Assembly (NCBI GenBank): GCA_044235425.1
Contig: JBIIHW010000029.1
Location: forward strand, 1-64,000
From: JBJSXJ01 sp044235425
GTDB lineage: Bacteria; Planctomycetota; Planctomycetia; Pirellulales; Pirellulaceae
Direction of reading: 5' to 3'
DNA: 64,000 nt
Under the pieces are notes generated by a model that was not told the origin of the DNA, did not search any database, and saw only the letters and a program-made list of their open reading frames with translations. Made by a program: the position numbers and the translations under genes. How positions within the stretch are numbered: position 1 is the stretch's first letter; every line of letters starts with the position of its first letter. Positions 25,024-34,187 of this stretch are shown one piece after another.

Positions 25024-27441
25024 ATGACATCGCCACTCATCGCACACCTCAATGACGCTCAGCGAGCGGCGGTTGAGCATCTGCATGGTCCACTTCTGAT
25101 CCTGGCCGGACCCGGAAGTGGTAAGACGCGAGTTGTCACGCACCGCATTGCCTATATGCTCGAACAGGGGCTCGACGCGCGCCAGATCCTCGCGCTCACC
25201 TTCACCAATAAAGCTGCCGATGAAATGCGTCGCCGAGTGGAACAGCTTGCCTCCGGACAACCGGTGTGGGTCGGTACGTTCCATCGTTATGGAGCGCAGT
25301 TGCTGCGCCGCTACGCCAGCCTGATCGGTCTCCAGGAAAACTATTCCATCCTCGATGCCGACGACTCGCGAAAGTTGCTGGTCGAATCATTCCATGAGGT
25401 ACAGCAGAAGGACAGTCTGCTAACTCCCGACAAAATTGCGCAAGAGATCAGTCGAGCGAAAAACAATCTGGTGCGGCCAGAGGAGTTTTTAGAGAGTACG
25501 GGACGTACCTGGGATCGGGTCACTCAGCAGATTTACCAGCGCTATCAGCGCCGCTTACAGCGTGCTAATGCGGTCGACTTTGATGACCTATTGATGCTTC
25601 CAGCCTGCATCCTCCGCGATAATCCCGAACTCCGCAAAACACTCGACGCTCGTCATCGCTTCATTATGGTGGATGAATATCAGGACACCAATCTGGCGCA
25701 GTACGCGCTGGTTCGGGCCTTGTCGATTGACCATCCCAACTTGGCCGTGACGGGCGATCCGGATCAATCAATCTATGGTTGGCGCGGCGCTAATCTGCGC
25801 AACATATTAGATTTTGAAACCGATTATCCGTCCGTGAAAGTGGTTCGCTTGGAGCAAAACTATCGCAGCACTGCCGCGATTCTGCGAGTAGCCGACCACC
25901 TGATCACTCATAATCGCCAGCGCAAAGCTAAAGAACTGCGTACGGACAACGCGGAGGGCGAGCCGGTGCGGCTTGTAAATTTCTCCTCCGCTCAAGACGA
26001 AGCCGCCGGCATCGCAGCTCGCATTGCGGCTGACATCCAAGCCGGCCGACGGCGGGCGAGCGACTTTGCCATCTTCTATCGAGTGAACTCATTGTCACGT
26101 AACATCGAACATGCACTCACGCGCAGCCGAGTGCCGTATCAGATGGTGCATGGAGTGGAGTTTTACCAGCGTCGGGAAGTCAAGGATTTGATTGCGTATC
26201 TGCATCTGATCAATAATCCGCATCACGATGTGGCCTTTTTGCGGGTGATCAACACGCCCACGCGGGGAATTGGAGCGAAAACAGTTGCGCATTTATCAGC
26301 CGCCGCGCGCGACCAGCAACTGCCGCTCATCGTGGTAGCGCGCGAATGCCGTAAGCTGTCGACATTATCGGCACGGGCCAGCGCCAGCGTCGAACAGTTT
26401 GTCGCGCTGTACGACCAACTGCGAACACTAGCGACCGCTCCGGTAGGTGAAATCCTGACAGCCGTTTTAGAACGTACCGGCTATCGTTCACATGCAGAGA
26501 AATCGCAGGAGCGAGATGATACGGATCGTGAAGCAAACGTGGACGAGTTGCTGACGGCTGCTCATGAATTTGACGCCAGCGATGATCAGGACGCCCCTCT
26601 GGAACGATTCCTCGAGCAATCAGCTCTCGTCAATGACACCGACGACTGGGAGGGCGCGGCCGACAAAGTCACCTTAATGACTCTGCACGGCGCTAAGGGG
26701 CTGGAGTTTCCCGTCGTCTTTTTAATTGGTGTCGAGCAAGGCTTGATTCCCCATGAACGCAGTCGCGAACATGCCGATCAGGAGGAGGAAGAGCGGCGAT
26801 TGTTGTTTGTGGGCATCACCCGAGCGGAGCAAGAGCTGCAGCTGAGTTATGCTGATTATCGCGGACATCATGGCCTGAACCGTCCGACGGTACCAAGTCC
26901 GTTTTTGATGGAGTTACCGCGTGGGGAGATGTCGATTGTCGAGCCCACCGTGGGGTTCGACGATGGTGAATCGCTGGCGGCACACTTATACCACCGGAGA
27001 CCGCCGAAAGACCCGACTGCGATCGATTTCGATGTTGACTTTGAACCATTTGTGGAGCCTGGCGCATTTCGGGACGACGACGATACGCCAGCCGCGCGGG
27101 AACGAGAACGCTGGCAACAGGATCAGCTGGCTGATGCGGAGATCACCGCTTTCGAGGGCCAGCCGAAGCGCAAGGAAGCAACTCGACCATTCATCAAGAG
27201 CCGTTTAACGACGGCGGAGGAAATGCTGCAATCCGCCGAGGGTCCCCGCAGCAAAACTCCGCCCAATAAGTTTACGCTGGGGATGATCGTGAAACATCCA
27301 AGCCACGGCGAGGGTGAAATTGTGGAGATCAGCGGCGAAGGCAAGATGCGTCGAGCGACGGTGTTGTTTTTTCAACAAGGAAATCGTCTTGTTTTTCGAC
27401 TACACTATGCACCCTTAGAGCCCGTGCAATCAACTACCTGA
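25024..27441 (+). CDS. uvrD: UvrD/PcrA/Rep-type superfamily 1 DNA helicase
   Basis: 805 residues. The start is ATG 25024, with GGAG nine bases upstream; an earlier ATG at 24976 would add 16 residues of no visible homology. The Q-motif LNDAQRAAVEH is followed by Walker A GPGSGKT at residues 29-35, then TFTNKAADEMRRRV, motif II MVDEYQDTN, motif III GDPDQSIYGWRGA, motif IV RLEQNYRST, motif V LMTLHGAKGLEFPVVF and motif VI LLFVGITRAEQEL. All helicase motifs are intact. The C-terminus (LGMIVKHPSHGEGEIVEISG) is the Tudor-like domain of PcrA/UvrD that contacts RNA polymerase. Roles in excision repair and removal of stalled polymerase or recombinase are known for the family. The region from about residue 640 to 720 is acidic and variable. 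Confidence 0.93.
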   Translation: MTSPLIAHLNDAQRAAVEHLHGPLLILAGPGSGKTRVVTHRIAYMLEQGLDARQILALTFTNKAADEMRRRVEQLASGQPVWVGTFHRYGAQLLRRYASLIGLQENYSILDADDSRKLLVESFHEVQQKDSLLTPDKIAQEISRAKNNLVRPEEFLESTGRTWDRVTQQIYQRYQRRLQRANAVDFDDLLMLPACILRDNPELRKTLDARHRFIMVDEYQDTNLAQYALVRALSIDHPNLAVTGDPDQSIYGWRGANLRNILDFETDYPSVKVVRLEQNYRSTAAILRVADHLITHNRQRKAKELRTDNAEGEPVRLVNFSSAQDEAAGIAARIAADIQAGRRRASDFAIFYRVNSLSRNIEHALTRSRVPYQMVHGVEFYQRREVKDLIAYLHLINNPHHDVAFLRVINTPTRGIGAKTVAHLSAAARDQQLPLIVVARECRKLSTLSARASASVEQFVALYDQLRTLATAPVGEILTAVLERTGYRSHAEKSQERDDTDREANVDELLTAAHEFDASDDQDAPLERFLEQSALVNDTDDWEGAADKVTLMTLHGAKGLEFPVVFLIGVEQGLIPHERSREHADQEEEERRLLFVGITRAEQELQLSYADYRGHHGLNRPTVPSPFLMELPRGEMSIVEPTVGFDDGESLAAHLYHRRPPKDPTAIDFDVDFEPFVEPGAFRDDDDTPAARERERWQQDQLADAEITAFEGQPKRKEATRPFIKSRLTTAEEMLQSAEGPRSKTPPNKFTLGMIVKHPSHGEGEIVEISGEGKMRRATVLFFQQGNRLVFRLHYAPLEPVQSTT

Positions 27442-27468
27442 TCGTTTCCCTGTTGAAAGAGTAGAGCT

Positions 27469-29460
27469 ATGTTCGGTGGCGATTCATCCTGGTGGCAACG
27501 TACCACCGGTCGTATCCGCATGCCGTGGCATCATGCCGTTAAGATTCTTACTCAAGTCACCAACCGCAGCCGTAGTACGCACGAGGACCTGCAAGCACTG
27601 AACGTTGCCATCGGTGCTTTATTCCTTGCCGTGCTGCGCGCCGATGGCCAACAGACCTCCGAAGAATTGGCGCGTATCGATCAGTTGTTCGCAGCAAATT
27701 TCGGTAAACGGGAAGCGCGGCGAGTGCAACAGGCACTGATCGCCATGCCGCATCTAGACGTAGTGGCTCATTGTCGCGAATTGACGAGCCTATCGGCCGA
27801 CGAAGTGCGCGAACTGCTCCGCGGAATGATTGAAGTGGCTTTTGTGGATGGTGGTTTGTCACCCGACGAGTTGTCCGTTGTGCGGATCGTCGCGCGCGAA
27901 TTCAAGTTATCGGATGCCGTGGTGGACGAGAGCGTCAGTGAGGTACGTGCAGAGCGCAATAAACGATCCACGTTTGTTCGTTCCAGTGCCGGTATCTTGA
28001 TTGCGCTGGTAGTCATCGGGATCTTCATCTTCACTGCCACGTTTCTTAAGTCCGTCCTCTTCGGACTTATCCTGGCTTACTTTTGTCTGCCACTGCAGCG
28101 ATGGTTCCAAACTCGGTTCTTTCCCCATCCGCGCGTGCGCACCTTGTTGCAGTACACTCAGCATCTTGGGGCTCCTTTTCGCTGGATCTCAACACAAGTT
28201 AAGTCCAGATTCCTCAGTGATCAGCAAGCTCACTCCACCATTGTGATAGATGAACATGAACGCCTGGTGCGCGAATCGTGTCACGCCACGATGCTCACGG
28301 TGTTTATTGGATTCGTGATTGCCGGCACGGGACTCGTCTACGTCTCAGCCGCCTCCGTAGCTTCGGTCCGTGAGTTCGTCGTTCATGCGCAGACGCCTCC
28401 GACAGATGCCAATTCTGCCATGGGCGACTCGGCTGCCAGCCCAGCGACCGCACAGCAGTCCGAAACGAAGCCTGCCAGGTCAAACCGCATCGATTCACGA
28501 AACGACGCCGCCACCGAGGACACTCGCAGTTCCGACGAAGATCAGCCGCCCGAAATCGTGCTTGATCCCAATGAGCCGCTCGGCGGTGGCATTCCGTGGC
28601 TCGAGCAGTACCGCCCGGACTTAGCTGAAATTCCACTCCTGCGCATGGCCTCAGAAATGGTTGAAGAGTATTTGACTGATCCGGAAAAGAAAAAAGAACT
28701 CATGCTGTTGGGTCTGCATAATTTACAGCCCATCGTCATGCGCGCTGGTGGCGTGTTAACGACGATTGCCACGTTGCTACTGGACGGCATGCTCACGCTG
28801 TTCTTTTTCAGCTTTTTTCTCAATAAGATTGCCGCCGGTCAAAGTAATCGTTCCGGTCGTCAAAAACCGACGGGCCAGTATATCGTGGAGGCAATTTTCG
28901 AGAGTGGCTGGTTGCCCGACACGAGTGCCACTGCTCTCCGCGAAGCCCAGATCATCATCGATGATGTGATCTTGATGCTGCAAACCTGGGTGAAAGGTTA
29001 TGTCTGGATCATCATGATCGAAACCGTGATTTACACGGTGCTCTTTTGGCTCTTACAAGTGCCTTATTATCCGGTGTTGGGACTCATCGCGGGCATGACG
29101 ATTTTGTTGCCCTTTATCGGACCGATCGTGGGCTGCAGTTTGACGGTCGTGCTCACCTTCGCTTTGCAATCGCAAAGTGTGACCTTGGCACTCGTCATCG
29201 TGCTGATCTATTTCGTCGTGCATGGAGTGATCGAGCAGTTGATTTTATATCCGGGATTCGTAGGTGAGGCTTTGGGACTGAATGCACTGGAGACCATTAT
29301 CGTGGTGCTGCTGGGTGGAGTGCTGGCAGGCTTAGCGGGTGTTATCTTCGCCGTTCCAGCAGCCGCCATTCTCAAGTATCTCGTGCCGAAAATTTATGAA
29401 TCCTGGTCGCGACAAACAGAAGAACGCCGTGCCAGCGTGGCGGTAAGTCAACCAGGCTAA
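27469..29460 (+). CDS. TerB-like domain fused to an AI-2E/YdiK-type membrane permease
   Basis: 663 residues, 27 bases after uvrD. Residues about 30-150 look like a TerB (tellurite-resistance/DjlA-type) helical domain: ALFLAVLRADGQQTSEELAR and later MIEVAFVDGGLSPDELSVVR, with the characteristic acidic D-G-x-x-x-x-E-E pattern twice. From about residue 165 to the end is an AI-2E exporter family (PF01594-like) protein. A first helix pair surrounds FTATFLKSVLFGLILAYFCL, then comes a polar insert rich in Ser/Asp/Glu at about 310-380, then several helices ending with VVLLGGVLAGLAGVIFAVPAAA, a family hallmark. Members export small molecules or act as sodium/proton antiporters, so the substrate is open. 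The TerB fusion is unusual. Confidence 0.8.
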   Translation: MFGGDSSWWQRTTGRIRMPWHHAVKILTQVTNRSRSTHEDLQALNVAIGALFLAVLRADGQQTSEELARIDQLFAANFGKREARRVQQALIAMPHLDVVAHCRELTSLSADEVRELLRGMIEVAFVDGGLSPDELSVVRIVAREFKLSDAVVDESVSEVRAERNKRSTFVRSSAGILIALVVIGIFIFTATFLKSVLFGLILAYFCLPLQRWFQTRFFPHPRVRTLLQYTQHLGAPFRWISTQVKSRFLSDQQAHSTIVIDEHERLVRESCHATMLTVFIGFVIAGTGLVYVSAASVASVREFVVHAQTPPTDANSAMGDSAASPATAQQSETKPARSNRIDSRNDAATEDTRSSDEDQPPEIVLDPNEPLGGGIPWLEQYRPDLAEIPLLRMASEMVEEYLTDPEKKKELMLLGLHNLQPIVMRAGGVLTTIATLLLDGMLTLFFFSFFLNKIAAGQSNRSGRQKPTGQYIVEAIFESGWLPDTSATALREAQIIIDDVILMLQTWVKGYVWIIMIETVIYTVLFWLLQVPYYPVLGLIAGMTILLPFIGPIVGCSLTVVLTFALQSQSVTLALVIVLIYFVVHGVIEQLILYPGFVGEALGLNALETIIVVLLGGVLAGLAGVIFAVPAAAILKYLVPKIYESWSRQTEERRASVAVSQPG

Positions 29461-29479
29461 GACCTTGATCTATCTATAG

Positions 29480-29608
29480 GTACAAATTAAGCCCGCACTC
29501 GCCTCAATATGGTCCCGTTATTTCGAAACACTCATGAGCGAACGGCGGCTGATGGCCGCGGTCATGGCACTCAATGACGCCTGGCTGAATAAGATCCCAT
29601 CTAACTGA
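29480..29608 (+). pseudogene. Possible short gene remnant
   Basis: An open stretch between a TAG at 29477-29479 and a TGA at 29606-29608 reads about 42 codons with protein-like composition (ALASIWSRYFETLMSERRLM, then AAVMALNDAWLNKIP). The only ATG that could serve as an early start, at 29534, would give 24 residues. No ribosome site and no family match are apparent. It may be the tail of a lost gene. Confidence 0.25.
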
Positions 29609-29616
29609 ATCGCACA

Positions 29617-32600
29617 CTAGGGATTCTTAGTTGTTTGCAACTCGCTCGGCTGGCGCCAATCACTGACGCTGATCGCCAGCCGAAAGCCCAGGAGGTCGAT
29701 GCGCGAGGCGGTGTTTAGAACATGGCGAGCGGCCGAGCGCCCCACGATCCCAACCGCCTGGCAGTTCCCGCCACGGTAAACTTTCAGGTGGTGGTCGTCG
29801 ATCGAACTGGGATCGACCGGCGCTACTTCAGCATAATCGCGAGCGGAATCGATGGTCCACTCGGACACATTACCGTGCATGTCAAACATGCCAGCCACGT
29901 TTGGCCGCAACTGTTTCGGTGGTTTCGTACTCCCACCAAAACTCTCCTTCACCCAATCAAACTTCAGCAGTGCCTGAGCGTCTCCGCCAAATCCAAAAGC
30001 CGTGCGGCTGCCAGCTCGACTGGCAATCTCCCATTCCGCTTCCGTCGGTAGACGAAAACCACCTTTTTGCAATTGATAGTGCGGTGATAGCAGACGAATA
30101 GGGTGGCGCGGTCCAGCTTCATGGCTCAGCCAACAACAAAAGTCAACAGCCTCGGCCCACATGATATTAGCCGCTGCATTTCGCGGCTCTGATCTTTGTG
30201 CCGGAAGCCAATTGATAAAACTCCACTTAAACGCAATCATCTCCTCCATCGTGACCTCGCGATCCAAAATCGCAAATGGCTTCGTCAGCGTCACGATACG
30301 TCGAGATTCCTGGTTAGTGTCGCTGGGCTGCTCCGCTGTCAGTCCGACTTCATACCTACCGGCCGGAAACACGACGAACGTAAAGAAAAAAGTTTTCTTG
30401 GGTTCAGCCTTCACCCCAGCGCCCCCCTCTATGTTATTCATGCCGGGCGGCGGTACTGCAGTCGGTGCGGCCTGCGGTGTCACAGTGACCGCCACCGTGA
30501 ACCACTCGCGATCGGGCGAGTAGGGTACTGCCGTCTGATCAACTCGCTGAAGGGCCTCCGTCTGCTCCCATTGACGCAACAGCCAGCCGGCTGCACTGTG
30601 AACGCTTGCACTGGGGTCATTCGCATACCATTCCGCCAATCGTCGTAAGATGACCGAGCGCCGAGCGACAGGAATACTTGCCAATGGGTAATCGCCGAGT
30701 GCTAACATCAGAGCGTAACGAGCTTGGCTCGACGAACGATCCATGGGTAGCGCACTGACGGCATCCAAACAGTCGATTAGCGTAATCGCTGGCACCCCAC
30801 AAACTCGACACCTAATTATGAATTGAGTCAGCGATTCAGGATCGTCTGTGCACTGCAGCGCCGAGGCTGTGGCGGTGAATTTGCCGAGTTGGAGCAGGGC
30901 CATGGCTGCATTGGCACGCCGTCCACCAAACTGGACTCGCTCCACTGCTGTCAGCTCTCGCGGCGGTGTCGCCGCCGCGATTCGACTTAGTTCTCCTAGA
31001 ACTTCCTCCGTGACCAGCGGTTTCACGCTCTCATAAATCAGTCCATAGTGCATAGCACTGGCTTCCGCGACCAATCGACTCATGACAACCGGAGGATCTC
31101 CCGCGTAATCCACCAGCGCGTTCGCGGCACTCAGTCGCTCCTCGTCACTGTAGCTTGACGACTCATTAATCGTTTGCAGCTTCGGTATCAAAAGCTTATG
31201 AATAGGTCGCAAAATCTTGCGCATGGGCGCCTGATGTTCAACACTCTCGCGCACCAATTGCTGGGCGATGACCTGCAGTTCGGATTCGGTCCAGCTGTTC
31301 ACTCCATCCTGGCCCACATGCGGAACGAGTGCCAAAGCGGCTCGCGCCCGCCGCGTAGAATCACACATTTCATCTCGTAGGATTTGCCGCAGTGTGTCGT
31401 GCCAGGTCGAGCTCCAGGGTTGCAACTGCTGGCAAATGGGTTCGATATAACGCACGTCGCCAGCAAGTAGATCCTCGATGAGTGGAGCGACCAAAGCAGG
31501 TTTTTTTGCTACGGCTACCAGGCGAGCGTGCAGTCGCATGCGTTTTTCTTGAGGAGTTTGCGCCTGCTCATCCAACAGGGGTGACAACCAGGCATCCAAG
31601 TCAACACGACTCTGATGTAGCTCCTGAATGATCGGCGCTAGCTGTTCCGGTTCGGCACTCGCAAGCCGCGCTACGAGCGTCTCAATTCGAATCGCTTCCT
31701 GCTGTTTGTGAACTTGATGACTCACCATTAGACTGACGCCCAGCCCGAACAGGATCAACAACATGACTGCCGTGGACCACGTGGCATAGAAGCGATTCGC
31801 TTGCTTCATCATGCCGCACTCGCTCTTTTTCCACAGTCGTCGATCCGTCCAAAGCCAGATACTGAAAAACTCCATCAACGACGGCAGGTAGCGCCGCTCC
31901 GGCTGTCGCTCCCACATCTCGGCTCGCTCTTGTAGCCGCAGTTCGGCTCTGCCACGGCGATTCTCTCGCTGTTTGCGCACCAGCCAATCACGCAGGACCG
32001 GCACAAGATAATCGTGAGTCAATTGATAACTGGTAATGACACCGTCGCTCATCACGGGCGTGACCAATCGCAATTCGCCATCCAGAATCGCCAGCAGCTC
32101 CTGAAAATCTCGCGATTTAGCTGGATAGCCACTGGCGTCGCACAACTCGTCGACGGTGCGGCGTTGCCCCTTGATATCGCTACCGTTTTCCGGCAACAGT
32201 GTCCGCAAGACGGCGCGGGCCGCCGCTTGATGCTGATGATGACGAGGCGGTGCCAAGGGACTGTAGAATGTTTCCTCAAGAAACATCTGTCCAACTCCCA
32301 CAATGCCCCCCATATCCTGCAACGTCTGGGGATGCCAAACGCGGCTTTTCATCATGTGGGCAAACAGCGCCAGCTGCACGCAGATTACCTTGCCATGCTC
32401 CGTTAAACCAGCGATCGCTCGATCCAAAAAGGAACTCTGCAGTGTTGTGAGTCCACGCGGATGTTCAGGCAGTCGCCCATAGGCTTTACCAAACTCTAAT
32501 AACACGTGTCGGGCATGGAGTGGATCAAACAAGTCGACCGGCATGGCATTTTGGTTTTCAACCAAAGACACATGGATTTCTCTCAAGAGCCGCGTGATCG

Positions 32601-34074
32601 GCATCCAAAAATCATCTCGCACAAGCAGGAGTGTTTGCAGTCGCTCTCCATCGCATACACGCAAAGCGCGCGACAGTTCCGAATCAGGCTGGCCCGCGTT
32701 GCCATGTAACCACTGTTCAAATTGATCGATCACAATCAACAGCTTTTGCCGCGGTGGAAATTCAGCCGTCTTTCGGCAGAATTGCTGGAGTGTTTCGACA
32801 AGCGGCAGGTTCTGTGGCAGACGGACATCCGCTTGCCGCACCGCCCGCAGCAGTTGCTCTTCTGTCTGATCGTCTGTCGCTTCCACGAAGACTCGCAACA
32901 CATGGTCCGCCAATTGCGGCAGGAGCCCTGCCTTGATCAACGACGACTTACCACAACCACTGGGGCCATAGACGACTCCCACTGGAAACGCTCGCTGTGC
33001 ATCCGCCGCCTCAATCCGTGTTTTCCAAAATCGTAACGAATCGGGCAGCCCATCTCGATCACGAGGCCCTGGCAGGAGTGACGAGAAGAACGAGCGATCG
33101 CCGGCATCAAAGGAACGCAATCCCTTGGGCACAATGCGTGGTTGATCGTGGGGTACGGTCAAAACACTGACTGCCATCCAGTGACGCAAATCCTCTGCCA
33201 TATCAAACGCAGCCACGTAGCGATCAGATGCTCGTTTCGCGAGTGCTCTAAGGCAGATGCGTTCCAGTTCCAAGGGTATGGTCGCATCACACTCACAGGG
33301 AGGCCTCACGGCTGAGCTGCGAATATGTTCGGTAACCTCGGCGACCGAGACTCCCGAAAATGGTTTAAAACCAGTCAGCAACTCATACATGACCACGCCC
33401 AGGCTGAAGATGTCCGAGCGGTAATCAACGCGATGACCTTCGCCACTGACCTGCTCGGGACTTAAATGGGCGATGTTTTCCAGTGGCTCTCGGCTGAACG
33501 CAAACTCCTCGTCGCGCCGGGATAAGCTGAAATTGGTGACAAATAATTGGCCTTGATTATCGATCAAAATGTTCCGCGGATTAATGCGACGATGGACCAA
33601 ACCGCGATGGTGGACGTGCTGTAAAGCGCTGGCAATTCGGCTTACGACTTCAGCCACGTTTTCAAAGGACCGATTCCTGGTGCGGAAATAGACACTCAGA
33701 TCCTGGCCCTCAATCAATTGCCCGACGACATAATGAGAACCATTCGGGTCACGGCCAAAATCATAAATGGGTGCAATGTTCGGATGGTCCAGATTGGCCA
33801 AAAACCGAGCGTCTCGCAGATAGCGGTCTACATCTTCCGGATCCTGCAGTCGGTCCGTAGCTGGCTCCTTGAGTAGTACTCGACGCCCTAAATCAAGGTC
33901 CTCAGCCAGCCAAATGATGCCTGAATCATCCTCGGCTAACTTGCGAGCTTTACGGTAGCGATGGACACCCGGAGCACGTTCCTGGGGCATCGCTCGCGAA
34001 GCACTCAATGATGTACTCGAGGAAGCATCGGAGGACGCTCCCGCTGAGAAAATATGCGAGGTTGAGTTATCCAT
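29617..34074 (-). CDS. Pseudokinase-STAND NTPase-FGE-sulfatase signalling protein
   Basis: 1485 residues from ATG 34074. Four parts are seen. (1) Residues 38-300 have a Ser/Thr protein kinase fold with the catalytic positions altered. The Gly-loop reads AEDDSG instead of GxGxxG. The HRD loop reads HRRINPRN (161-168), so the catalytic Asp is Arg. The DFG motif reads NFS (181-183). Lys69 and the SPE and DIFSLGVVMYELLTG segments are kept. (2) A STAND-type NTPase has Walker A GPSGCGKS (370-377) and Walker B LLIVIDQFEQW (445-455). (3) A membrane helix sits at about 766-790, followed by HEAT-like helices. (4) A C-terminal FGE-sulfatase fold runs from about 1228 (FRLPTEAEWEIASRAG, FDMHGNVSEW), without the SUMF1 catalytic cysteine pair. 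It is paralogous to the next gene upstream. Confidence 0.88.
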   Translation of the reverse strand: MDNSTSHIFSAGASSDASSSTSLSASRAMPQERAPGVHRYRKARKLAEDDSGIIWLAEDLDLGRRVLLKEPATDRLQDPEDVDRYLRDARFLANLDHPNIAPIYDFGRDPNGSHYVVGQLIEGQDLSVYFRTRNRSFENVAEVVSRIASALQHVHHRGLVHRRINPRNILIDNQGQLFVTNFSLSRRDEEFAFSREPLENIAHLSPEQVSGEGHRVDYRSDIFSLGVVMYELLTGFKPFSGVSVAEVTEHIRSSAVRPPCECDATIPLELERICLRALAKRASDRYVAAFDMAEDLRHWMAVSVLTVPHDQPRIVPKGLRSFDAGDRSFFSSLLPGPRDRDGLPDSLRFWKTRIEAADAQRAFPVGVVYGPSGCGKSSLIKAGLLPQLADHVLRVFVEATDDQTEEQLLRAVRQADVRLPQNLPLVETLQQFCRKTAEFPPRQKLLIVIDQFEQWLHGNAGQPDSELSRALRVCDGERLQTLLLVRDDFWMPITRLLREIHVSLVENQNAMPVDLFDPLHARHVLLEFGKAYGRLPEHPRGLTTLQSSFLDRAIAGLTEHGKVICVQLALFAHMMKSRVWHPQTLQDMGGIVGVGQMFLEETFYSPLAPPRHHQHQAAARAVLRTLLPENGSDIKGQRRTVDELCDASGYPAKSRDFQELLAILDGELRLVTPVMSDGVITSYQLTHDYLVPVLRDWLVRKQRENRRGRAELRLQERAEMWERQPERRYLPSLMEFFSIWLWTDRRLWKKSECGMMKQANRFYATWSTAVMLLILFGLGVSLMVSHQVHKQQEAIRIETLVARLASAEPEQLAPIIQELHQSRVDLDAWLSPLLDEQAQTPQEKRMRLHARLVAVAKKPALVAPLIEDLLAGDVRYIEPICQQLQPWSSTWHDTLRQILRDEMCDSTRRARAALALVPHVGQDGVNSWTESELQVIAQQLVRESVEHQAPMRKILRPIHKLLIPKLQTINESSSYSDEERLSAANALVDYAGDPPVVMSRLVAEASAMHYGLIYESVKPLVTEEVLGELSRIAAATPPRELTAVERVQFGGRRANAAMALLQLGKFTATASALQCTDDPESLTQFIIRCRVCGVPAITLIDCLDAVSALPMDRSSSQARYALMLALGDYPLASIPVARRSVILRRLAEWYANDPSASVHSAAGWLLRQWEQTEALQRVDQTAVPYSPDREWFTVAVTVTPQAAPTAVPPPGMNNIEGGAGVKAEPKKTFFFTFVVFPAGRYEVGLTAEQPSDTNQESRRIVTLTKPFAILDREVTMEEMIAFKWSFINWLPAQRSEPRNAAANIMWAEAVDFCCWLSHEAGPRHPIRLLSPHYQLQKGGFRLPTEAEWEIASRAGSRTAFGFGGDAQALLKFDWVKESFGGSTKPPKQLRPNVAGMFDMHGNVSEWTIDSARDYAEVAPVDPSSIDDHHLKVYRGGNCQAVGIVGRSAARHVLNTASRIDLLGFRLAISVSDWRQPSELQTTKNP

Positions 34075-34187
34075 ACGGTGGGCACTGAGTGGGCGACGGA
34101 ATCAAGCTGACCGACAATTCCCCGAAATCCGCCAGAGTAAAGCATAGCCACGCGCCAACCGAGCGAACAAGCTGCGCTGCCAGAAGT

